Source: Phytophthora sp. 'mugwort' (Eukaryota > Oomycota > Peronosporomycetes > Peronosporales > Peronosporaceae). Taken from it: a DNA stretch of 64,000 bases. Numbering within the stretch: position 1 is the stretch's first letter; each line of letters starts with the position of its first letter. The notes under the pieces are model-generated. The model had not been told where the DNA came from and ran no database searches. It saw only the letters and a list, made by a program, of their open reading frames with translations. Positions 45,490-54,970 of this stretch are shown here, piece after piece. The position numbers and the translations under genes are program-made. The stretch lies in the NCBI GenBank assembly GCA_033558025.1, contig JAUCEF010000013.1, positions 2,225,001 to 2,289,000 of the forward strand, read 5' to 3'.

Positions 45490-46462
45490 ATGAAGTCGAG
45501 CAAGGTGCTGCGTCGGCGCCGTCGTCGCACGCTAATCGCTTTGGTGATGTTGACAGAGGAGAAGGAGGTTCACCACGAGCAGCAGCCTCGCAGTCGGCTG
45601 GACTGGCACCTTGAGGTCGAGAAACTGCTGCATAAAGGAGAGTTCGAGCGCACCTATCTCGTGTCGCCAAGCTCGTTCAGCCACCTGTGCGGGTTGTCCG
45701 GTTGGACCGACCTGCTCATGCGTGGGTCAATCGTGGCTCAGTTAGCGTAGAGAACAAGCTCCAAATGACTCTTTGGTTCCTCTGCGGCGGCGTGGCTGAC
45801 GACATTCGGCGAGGGGGCGGGATTCATCGCTCCTACAGCTATCGTGTGGTGAAGGACGTGATGCGCGCCATCGTGGGCATTCCGGAGTTGGAGATCGCCT
45901 TCCCAACTTCGTCTACAGAGCGCTGCGGCATTCGCGACCAGAAGCAATGAGGGCATCATGCTGGGGGCGTGGCTGCTGTGGATGGGTGGCTCTGCAATAT
46001 GATGGGGTGCATGGTTGCCATGGATGGGTGGCTCTTCAATATCCAAGCCCTCATCAGATGAAGATGCAGTGAAGCAACGGGGGCTCGTCGATTCTTCAGC
46101 GGGCACTACATGCACTCTGACATTAATGTCTTCGAGTGTTCGGTGCAGCGTATACTGCATCGAATCGTCTACTACGCCGTATACAGCTCTGTAACCGTCG
46201 AAATCTACAAGGACCCTTTTAACTACCATCTAGCTCAAGTGCGAATTAGGATTGAGATGGTGTTCGGACTTCTTACGAAAAAATGGGGCATCTTCCATAG
46301 CCTTCTTTAGCTGCGTTTAGTAACTGCGACGTTGATCATTAAATGTGCCGCGATGTTACACAACTCCTGCATCAACGAACGTTTAGCTCACAGCCGCGCC
46401 CCTGCAATGGAGGAGCTCCGTCAGATTGCTCGAGATGAAGGTGCACAGTGCAGTCGCTTCTA
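45490..46462 (+). pseudogene. PIF/Harbinger transposase remnant
   Basis: Plus-strand pieces follow the Harbinger order. EFERTYLVSPSSFSHLCGL (45648) is the N-terminal signature, VENKLQMTLWFLCGGVADDI (45750) the HTH region, and MVAMDGWLFNIQ near 46013 includes the first catalytic Asp. FFSGHYMHSDINVFECSV (46090-46137) follows. FNYHLAQVRIRIEMVFGLLT (46219-46278) with MLHNSCINERLAHS is the C-terminal DDE region. Stops and frameshifts break it, and an internal 42-bp tandem duplication affects the region of the first Asp. Confidence 0.8.
45976..46044. repeat. Two-copy imperfect tandem repeat, 42-bp period
   Basis: GTGGATGGGTGGCTCTGCAA at 45978 recurs as ATGGATGGGTGGCTCTTCAA at 46020. Both encode the DGWL motif of the transposase, so the catalytic segment appears duplicated. 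Confidence 0.8.
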
Positions 46463-46469
46463 GCGTATG

Positions 46470-47709
46470 AAGTTGATGTGAGCATTAAAGTCCAAACGAC
46501 GAGGTTCGTACGTGAAGGTATTGTGGCAAAACTGCGTAGCATTCCCTCGTTTAGAGCTAACTAGTTCAATGAGTTGGATCCATCTCGTCCATCCAACGGT
46601 GGACGAGGACATCCACCTTCGTTTCGACTTGCTATACTGGCTCCTCACTCTCATCGCTGTCTTTTAGCATTTTCGGCGTTGCCACCGCGGTTTGCACAGC
46701 TGTTGTCGCATGGCTGGCTGCCTCGAACTTTGACTGACGATCTTCGACCTCTTCTCCGTGCTCTTTCTCCAACAGCGCAACGAGGCGTTCAGTAGCGCTT
46801 AGGCGACAACGCTTGCTATCGCGGGTGGTTTCGGTGGGGACCGGCATCATCAATATCTGCGGATCCGTCGAGGGTAGACATCTGAGCCTGTCATTCTACC
46901 CAGCACTCCATCCAACCGATTAGGGCGAATCTGCAACCAATCCTAGAGGTAGTGGAGATCCGTGTAGCCCTTGCAGTACGTGCCAAAGATCTCTCTCGCG
47001 ATGTCCACAGAGTTTTAACTCGCCACGGACAACAGTATAGCGCGCTGTAATTTTTTCACGGGTCCATGAGCTTTCCACTCGAGTATACGGACGCTAAAGC
47101 AGGCTTGGTGCTGCCGTACTGCGCACGTTCCATGTGCACAAGCCCAACAAACTTCTCCCGCTAGGTATTATACGCTTGGGCGATCTCCTTCCAGTATTTA
47201 CTGTTTTCGTTAATAGCGTGCTTGTCGACGCTTGCGCGCTTTTGGTTCTTATCTGCCTCGAACATGCGATTAACGAAGTCAGGGCTAACCAGGATGTTAA
47301 GCAACAAAAATTCATCGTGGTGAGTGACACGAGGATCCTCTTTCATTTCCGCCAGCTCATACGTCTCCTTGGTCGTCCCGTTCGGCGCTACGGCCTCGCC
47401 ATCAGCCTTGTCCGAGCTAGTTTCGCAGAGAAGATCGATGCAGCCGGGCTTGTTATCTTGGTGTCGCGGATGGGCCAGCTTCAGCTTCTTGCATGCAACG
47501 CGCAGCTTTAGTTGCTCATCGTCCGGTACTCTTGTGTGGCACACGAGCTGACATCGGTCTTGCAGCGCCCCTCCTCGGCCTGCCTGCGGGGTGATGTGCA
47601 TCCGGCAGGATGTCGGCAGTCCCACTCGTTTTGCAAGAGTTTGGCCCCGTCTGTAGGCTGAACACGCGGCTATGCTTGTCCCAGAGCCCCGGATCCTGCA
47701 AGTATCCAA
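46470..47709 (-). pseudogene. Oomycete repeat-family ORF, function unknown
   Basis: The longest piece (47709-47161, minus) reads DDEQLKLRVACKKLKLAHPR, VTHHDEFLLLNILVSPDFVN and ENSKYWKEIAQAYN. It is followed in other frames by WKNYSALYC, GYTDLHYL-stop-DWLQIRPN and a C-terminal coiled coil (LLEKEHGEEVEDRQSKFEA). The composition suggests a DNA-binding (SANT/MADF-like) N-terminus and a helical tail. I recall similar multi-copy ORFs in Phytophthora but cannot name a family. Stops and frame changes show that it is decayed. Confidence 0.45.
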
Positions 47710-47750
47710 CTAAAAAAAACCAACCTCAGGCCTACGGTGGCACGCTCGAA

Positions 47751-47765
47751 CCCCCCCCCCCCCCC
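47751..47765. repeat. Poly-C tract of 15 bases
   Basis: The C run continues after one T with four more C. It is the third long homopolymer in the 39-48 kb repeat block. Confidence 0.9.
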
Positions 47766-48272
47766 TCCCCCAGGCCGGCTGAGCCCTCGATCGTAGTCCC
47801 CCTCCGAGTAGAAGGGTTGAATCATCCGTACAGCGCTCGTAATGCTCGACGGCACGTCATAGACATAAGCGTTTCCTCCTGCCTCATTCGCGCTCAATCC
47901 ACTCGGAGCACCCACCCCATTAGGAGTCGAGGTCGTTTGCATAGCCCTCAACTGTTCTTGTATCGCCTGCTACTGAGACGCAGCCAGATTCCAATCCATC
48001 GGCTGGAAGAACGGCTACCCCAAACCCGAACCCCGGCGTACTCGGAATGCCGTTAAACGTATCGCCACCGTAAGAAACGATAGCCGTGCATGGAGTCCGG
48101 AAACAGGCCGTAGATTGCGGATAGTATCTTGGTGCTTCCCAAACACTCCCACAACATCGTCGATCGGGTCGTTGCGTGGTGCCGTCGTGCAACTAACGGA
48201 TAACAATTTATACACGCCGACTGCATTACCGACAACAACGGATAAATCCGTCACCGCTGAGTGCCATCCCCC

Positions 48273-49925
48273 TTAGCAAATGAGCCGCAAAGCCGAATTT
48301 ATTTGTATAAAACGTACATGGGATTTTGCATAAACCGCACCTAAATATTGACCGAACCCACAGCTCATCTGGGGCACCGGCGTCTGGGGTCCAATCGCAA
48401 AGGTTGCTCCGTTCGTGGGATCGAGGTAGCCTGCTGCAGGCGGAGAGAAGTACTTACTGAATAACTCGTTCCATTCAACAAAGAACGAATAATTTGGATC
48501 GTTTTTATCACCAGTCACACTCCTCACTTTGCTCATTCTTTGACTACATACAATGACGGATAAATGCGGCAAAGAAAAACCCGGCACAAACAATTGTACT
48601 TTTCATTGTGGAAAATTGAGTAAGCCAATTAAAATCGATCACTATACTTGGTTTTGTACCCCCAGATGGTTTTACGTTTCTTCTCTATCACTTCGTGTAT
48701 TTTAGCAGAAAACAACAACTTTTGTATTGGAACACCGCGGAAAGAAATGAGAAAAACACGAGCACCGCCTTCGACTTATTTGCCCGACGCAATTATCTAA
48801 CAGATCGAAGCTGCTTCTGTAGCTGGAAACCCGTTGATAGCAGAGTTTAGTAGCGTCGATAGATGATAGGACAGCCGAAGACTGCAAAGTGCATTGGCAT
48901 GTTTGCCCTGGGCTCGTACGTCTTAAAAAGTAGACATTATTGATGTTGTCAACTATGCTTGCCACCACAAAATTCTGCAAGATGAGATTACTATTAAATA
49001 GTTAGCAGATGGACGAATAGCCATAACAGGGCACTGAGATTCCACCACCTTAATCCTCCGTTTGTATTAATACGATAATGTTGGGTAGGCTTCAATACTA
49101 CTGCCTCAGTTGCTAACTCCTCCCTTTCGTTTGGCACGGCTAGATACGTGACAGGGATGATTTCGTTTGCCAGATTGTGATCGAGGACGTGAATCGCGGT
49201 GTAAGAGTTAATAAAAGACGCACAAATGCTCTGAGTAATTGTTGCGTTTTCGTTCTAAACACAAGTGCGTTCCTGTCGTCATCGTCAATATCGAGTTGTT
49301 GAGGTTGAATATCCAGGAGCATACAGCAATCACAACCGTCTTCCTCCGTCCTCGTTAGGTGGACACCAGGGTAGTGGTATTTAACGTATTGTCTGAAACG
49401 AGAGTAGCTGAGCGTAAGAGCGTCAAGGTCAGGCCATTTACGCCATCCTCATAACGTGCATGAACCATCATCCAAGTCAGTTTAGGTTCCGTGGAATATT
49501 TGTCTTGACCGACGATGTGGGCAAGGAAAGTCATCTTCAAAACGGCGGGCTGAGCAGTGACACTCGAAATTAGCCTAGTCGTCCTCACTGGGGCGCGCGC
49601 GACGAGTATGCAACGTGTCGATTCCTTGCTCTGGAGCTTTTCTTAGCCTTCCGATTCATCTACCTCCAACTGGTAGGATTGCCCGGATGGCGCGCTCAGA
49701 CAAGCCTTGTTGAAGAAGCTGAAGGACGACACCCGGAGACTGCTGCCACTCCTTGACCCTAACACCCAGTCTTCTACCTGTCCCATTCCTCTCGAATAAC
49801 TCGACAGTCACCTCACCCAGTTTCTCAACTACGCATGCATAAGCCGAATCCACTCGAGTTGGCCCATTTTTTCGCTTGCGCGGCGGAACGGTTGACTGAG
49901 AACCTCCTGGGTATCGAGGAGGCAT
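48273..49925 (-). pseudogene. Repeat-family ORF with DNCxGQ motif, transposon-like
   Basis: Minus-strand pieces read in order. A basic start with an HTH-like LLQQGLSERAIRAILPVGG (49925-49656) is followed by RTTRLISSVTAQPAVLKMTF and KYSTEPKLTWMMVHARYEDG (49588-49440). Next come an acidic DIDDDDRN stretch (49290) and NFVVASIVDNINNVYF (48978-48920). Then DLLDNCVGQISRRRCSCF (48800) and FFVEWNELFSKYFSPPAAGY (48485-48425) follow. I recall the same order (xDNCxGQNKxx, later FFxxWDxxLSKYF) in a large repeated family of Phytophthora proteins. The Asp-Asn-Cys-x-Gly-Gln box resembles an RNase-H-like catalytic strand. It is broken by stops and shifts. Confidence 0.5.
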
Positions 49926-50869
49926 GCTCTATAAGCTGTAATCCGAGAATAACTATTCACTTCCCAAAAATGTCAGTCTAAAAATAAATAAATAACACTG
50001 TTAAAATCATATCGATTAAAAAAAAATGCAAGACACCGGGGCCCGCCATTGCGCTCAGCTGTATGTGACTCCTTTGCGTTTGGGGCTGATTGAAATTTAT
50101 CGACATGTCCAATAGAGTCGGCTGTCAGTTTCAGTGCTGTGGACTCTTCTTTAAGCATTGGATTGGCGTTACAGTATCCATCTTCAATTCCACAGGCATG
50201 CTGCCGGTTCGGCGTCTCAAATACTGTTCAGACTTCGTTGTTGGCTCATAGTCAAAAGTTTAGACGCGTTATTTATTGCTGCTGGAAATACGTGGAAAAT
50301 GTAGTAGTGTTTCTTGCAAAATGTTGTTGCTGCTTCGCCGTTTAATCTGCTCTCAGTGTACTAGATGTCACAATTATCGGAGAGTACTATGTAAAATTGG
50401 CGGGCCAATTTGCGTTGTAGCATTGCAAATTTATCGATATCAATGTCATCTTATATATAAGATTGTCCCGGTATCTTATGTTTTCATTCAAGGTCACAAC
50501 GTAGTTGACCGTCTGATATGCTTTGGTTTTTCGAAGCGCGATCGAGGTATGTTTAGCTTTACCTCGTTTCATTTTGGCGACATCCGATGGCAAGGGACGG
50601 ATCACACTATGCTGAATAGCTAGCTGCTCTCAGCTATTTTAGCCAGTCGTCAACGACCAGCATGTGTATACCTTCCAATGGGGCCGATCAAGCTTAACAA
50701 TACCGGCATATGCATGTCGAAGCCGACTATTCAAGCCACCCACTACCACCATATTGTATTCCGGGAATTAAACATAAAACGCTTAAAAACCGCCAGCCCA
50801 TACCCAGGGATTCGCAGCGGCATATAAAACCTCTTAAATAAATTTTAATCGTGGGCCATCCAACGTCCA
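49926..50869. other. Spacer, no recognised gene
   Basis: It is AT-rich with short frames only. No terminal repeats or domain signatures were found. Confidence 0.4.
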
Positions 50870-50870
50870 T

Positions 50871-51350
50871 CAGGTGGGCGCGCTCGTTGCTTCTCGCTAT
50901 GTCTCCGTCCATACCGCTCTGTATCTAACGGTGTTTGGTGAGCTTGTTGCTCCTATCCCTGTGCTAGTGATCCCGGCCCTCCTCGGTGCTTTGTCCACTC
51001 AAGCGAGCGAGGGGAAGCTGTCTCATGTTGACCAGGTACTTCTCGCTATTGCACTGTCTATACCGCTCTGAATCTAATTGCTTGGGTCGTCATCGAATAC
51101 GTCTTGTAGGGCCGCGTACGCATTCCTCTGACACCGCCATCCACTTCTATTTTTTTGGAGTCTGTGATCGATCTTCCATAGCAGCAATTCAACACAAAGA
51201 AAAGAGAGAAATTTGCGAACGGACCATGCTCATCGAAGTCCTACCAGGGACGAAAAGGTATTGGACACAACAAATCCAGACGTCCAAAATGAACCTTGCC
51301 GTGGATTTGGGCGGCTCAAACTTGACGGTACCGGTATACGCTATTTCTGA
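50871..51350 (+). pseudogene. Possible membrane-protein gene fragment
   Basis: Reading from 50874, a hydrophobic stretch (GELVAPIPVLVIPALLGALS) is followed by SHVDQVLLAIALSIPL. After a frame change the reading continues LIAWVVIEYVL, which looks like consecutive membrane helices separated by a short loop. Further frames (RIPLTPPSTSI) suggest continuation. I recognise no family and the frames are broken. Confidence 0.3.
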
Positions 51351-51353
51351 TTA

Positions 51354-52640
51354 AATGTGTGTGGTATATCGGGCGTGCGTTCAAACAAAGGCATAGTAGG
51401 TGGGTCACCACCACCTGGTTCATCGGGTTATACTTGGTTTTTGTATAGACCCAGTCGGAAAGGTCCTGCAAATGTCCAACTCGGCCCAGAGACGTCTTGG
51501 GACGTCCACCCGGACACTAAAATGGGTCTTACCCATTTTCGAGAAAATGGGCCTTTTCTGGACACCAATGGATACTTCGTACACAAGGTTTTGGTCCACG
51601 GCCCAAATCGATCCCAAATAGCCAAGTAGGGTAGCTAAGTAGGTTGCTTTCTAGCCTTAAAGTGTAATGTATTTTTGTTAATCAAACAAAGACATTACGG
51701 AATAGACTTCCTATTGTATTTTGTAGTCAACTTCACATCCTGTGTCAATCACTCATAGCATATTGCGCTTTGGCGAGCAGTTATGAAAAGTGCTGGTGCA
51801 AAAAGCACTGGAGCAAGTCGTAGACCCCTGGCCAAGTGTTTCTGCTGACTATCGGCTAGGAAGCGCGCCATTACAAAGAAGCTCCCAGACGGACGCATAA
51901 CCGATCAGTTCACGACCGTCGTATACAAAAAGTACATCGACAGCCTTTCAACTCGTTGTGCCAAGCATTCCGGAGAGCCACTTTTTCTAGAACGAGCTGA
52001 TTGTGGTCATAGGCCCTTGCTTTGCTAAATCCTGTTTACATCCCCGCACCCATCGTCCGTCAAAGACACGGTGGCCTCGCTGAAACAGTCTTTCGCCCTC
52101 GCTACGGACCATAAATAGTGGACGACTCGTTGGCAGGACTGGCAAGCCAAGTTGGTTCCCCCACAAATTCCCCATCCAAAATGTTTGTGTATGGCTTCTC
52201 GGCTTGCTGCTTGAGCAGCTACGCCTTGAGCCGAGACCATTGAGGCGAGCCAAAAATGTGCCAGTTCTGTCGTAGGCATCACATCTACTGGTTATTCGAA
52301 AGCGAAATCGACGGAAGCGAACTGATTGCTGCTCCCTAGAAGCACACATTGACCCACATAAGAAGGCGAGGTTTCGTAAAAGTTTGAGGTTGGGCACTTG
52401 CCGTATTTTCCCCGATTAGAAGCGTCGCTATGTTATAACGTATATTCCTTTTATCCAACCAGATTTCTCCATATTGTTAGTTTTGGTTTCCGCTTTGTCA
52501 CAAGCGTCAAAGCCGCAAATGAGTGGCCGGGCACATTGTTCACTTTTCAAAAGACGAATACATGGGAAGCCGGCGATGACCGTAAGCCGAACCGTGGCCT
52601 ACTCTCGTCGTTCTCGAACACGTTTAAGTCAAATTGCATC
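51354..52640. other. Repeat-like sequence with short inverted repeats, no recognised gene
   Basis: Near 51534 CCCATTTTC-GA-GAAAATGGG forms a 9-bp stem. Broken frames at 51780-52400 (for example KYIDSLSTRCAKHSGEPLFL) look like old protein sequence, but I cannot place them. Confidence 0.35.
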
Positions 52641-52689
52641 CTCGACGCGACGAGGATGGGCTAGATGTTACGATAGTCGAGTTTTTTTG

Positions 52690-53960
52690 TGAACAGAGTC
52701 CCATGTCCATGCGAAAGAAAAATAAACTTGTTAGAAAGTGGCTTACTAACCAAATAAGAAATTTTGAGCTGTGTGCAAAAGGAAAAAGGTTATTACGACG
52801 ATAACGCAACGAGTTGCTACGCTTCTGGGCAAGACAGATGAAGAGCACATCGTGCAGTGGATCAACAATATGAGGCGTGAAGGCATTCCAGTTTCTCTAA
52901 GCATGCTGCGCGCAAAGTTCTCGAGGCTGGTAAGATAATGGCTCTGTCGAACCAGCACTTCCATGCTTCTGTTACCTGGTCTCGGCGGTTGTTGCGGCGC
53001 CATAGAGCTCCCACGTGAGCTGGTTGGACCACGCGGCCTGATGCGAAACTCGCAGCATAGGCGTTTAGCGCAAGTATCCGCCGTGTCGTGGTTGCAAAAT
53101 TCATCTCACAGGTTAATGCTGACCAAACTGGTACGTGATGATAGTATGCAACATAAAATATATTATGTGGCTGGTATTCTAACGACATGTGGTCTATGCG
53201 GAGTAACGGTCTTCTTTGAGTATCTGCAACGTAGAACAATTGTGGTCAGGTATGGTGGGAAGGAGAAAGAGTTGCGCTAAAATGATGCTGTTATTCGACA
53301 GGAGTGAAATACCCCGGGTTTTCTTACAAGAGCTTACCAGCTACAGCAGCAAAGGCAATGGCTGAGAACAAGGCGCGGCATCATGGGTTTGGGCAGCGCC
53401 TGTGGGAAAAGGTCAGTGCCCTTCAGGTCTCGACTGCGTGCCGTATTTACGGCAATGCGAACGCGTGGTTGGCTTCTGAGCTTTCTATCGTTTTCCTTAA
53501 GCACAAGAGAGAACCGCGATGATTTGGTACTCTTGCTATGGGACGACTTCTTTGGTCATTGGCCCAAAATGTCGTCCAATATGTGGTGTTGTCATGATGA
53601 AAGTGACACCTCGCTATACCTAGGGATATCAACCCGCTGACATATCTTGAAGCAAGCCCCAAAAGACGGGCTTCGTCGGCGGCACACCTCCAAGCTGAAA
53701 TTGCTAGGCATCAAATGGTAGAGGCAGAGAGATTGAAGGTGGCAGAGCAGGCTCAAGAATTTATCGCGGCCGAGAGAGCAGAACGGATTCACCCGCAGAA
53801 TCCAGCGTCAGTGTTGTGTCCGGCGCTTGGAGAGTGCACGATACACTAACAGAGAGTTCTGACCCTGATTCGGACAGAGCACGTGATGAAGCTATGGTAC
53901 CGCAGCGACGAAAGCAGTGCTCGAAGCTGTCACGGCCCTGAGCCAAATGACAGGCTGGCC
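52690..53960 (+). pseudogene. Second pogo-type (CENP-B/Tc5-like) transposase, decayed
   Basis: Plus-strand pieces in order: KKNKLVRKWLTNQIRNFELC (52718), an HTH/CENP-B-like stretch with NQHFHASVTWSRRLLRRH (52950), VNADQTG near 53112 (first Asp), and ENKARHHGFGQRLWEKVSAL (53367). Then RIYGNANAWLASELSIVFL (53445), LLLWDDFFGHW near 53530 (second Asp) and VMMKVTPRYT with a QPADIS-like block (53593-53640, third Asp) follow, with a coiled-coil tail (AEIARHQMVEAERLKVAEQA). At least five frame changes interrupt it. It differs from the copy at 6.7-12.9 kb, and no terminal repeats were found here. Confidence 0.75.
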
Positions 53961-54915
53961 ATATTGGCAGAGTTCATTGGCAAGATGTATGCATAGGAGA
54001 CGCAACGCCTAAACCTGATTCCCGACCGCTACAAGCGTTCCAAGTGTGACTTTAATATCGTGTCTTCGTCGCAAGCCCATCCTCAATTGACGGCGCCGTT
54101 CAAGGTAAGTGGTATGTCAGCGGTCATGGATCTCCTGACGTGCTCTAGCCGCAAAGTTGTCTTGCGTTTTGTAGGATAGCGCGGCGGCAAGGCTGCGCCT
54201 ACATAATTCAGTCATGATTTCCCAACATAAAGAACAAACGAATAATAGACAACCATTTTTTGCATTATTGGTAACGCTGATCCGCACCTCCTACTGACCG
54301 GCCCAAGATACACGACCCCGGGAGCGAAGGAAGACCGCGACAAAGCACTCCGAGATTCAGCTGCAAGCGCGCGCAGTTTGCTGAATGGATTGTCGATGCT
54401 TAATAAGACTTAACACCTGCGATCAGCATCAGCGGAGTTGGCAATGCTGGGTTACTCGACGACATTCGCCGCCCGTCGGAGAGTTATCCCTCGAACCAGA
54501 GTACCTCACCGTGGTCATCGATTTCTGTCTCGCTAAGCAATAACACGACGCATACGACCCCAGATCGACTCCAACGACGACGCTTGCAGCGTGCACAGCG
54601 ATGAAGATCTTTATAGCAGCGACAGTGAAGGCGCGTGTTGCTTTGAGACGATGTCGAAGTGTAAGAGTTGCCAGCTTCATGTCGTGCCTATCATTTCTCT
54701 ATAGCAGCGATAAACATGATCCGTGTAAGTTAGTCCTCATGAGCGCTACGACCCGAGATTGTACACACCGCTAGCTATCATACCAGTGTAGATAGGGATC
54801 TAATATCGTAGTCGTAATAATTCTGATTTTTACTGTAACCGCGGCATTATATGTTTTATACTTAAGCTTAGCATTTTTTTGCAAGAAAATGTGATTTCTT
54901 CTAAAAGCAATTTCT
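53961..54915. other. Spacer upstream of the MULE-derived gene
   Basis: It contains broken frames that may continue the pogo element, then AT-rich sequence from about 54780 that should hold the promoter of the gene at 54971. Confidence 0.4.
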
Positions 54916-54916
54916 T

Positions 54917-54963
54917 AACTAAAAATGAGTCTATAATGTGTGCCCATTATACCCATTTTTAGA
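54917..54963. promoter_or_regulatory. Imperfect palindrome just upstream of a start codon
   Basis: CTAAAAATG and TATAATG on the left mirror CATTATA and CATTTTTAG on the right, around a TGTGCC centre. It ends 7 bp before the ATG at 54971. It could be an operator-like site or a relic of a transposon end. Confidence 0.4.
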
Positions 54964-54970
54964 CCGCAGC

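Noticed and set aside
51420..51617. Overlapping frames on both strands near 51.5 kb
   Set aside because: They arise from a short inverted repeat. Neither reading resembles a protein family.
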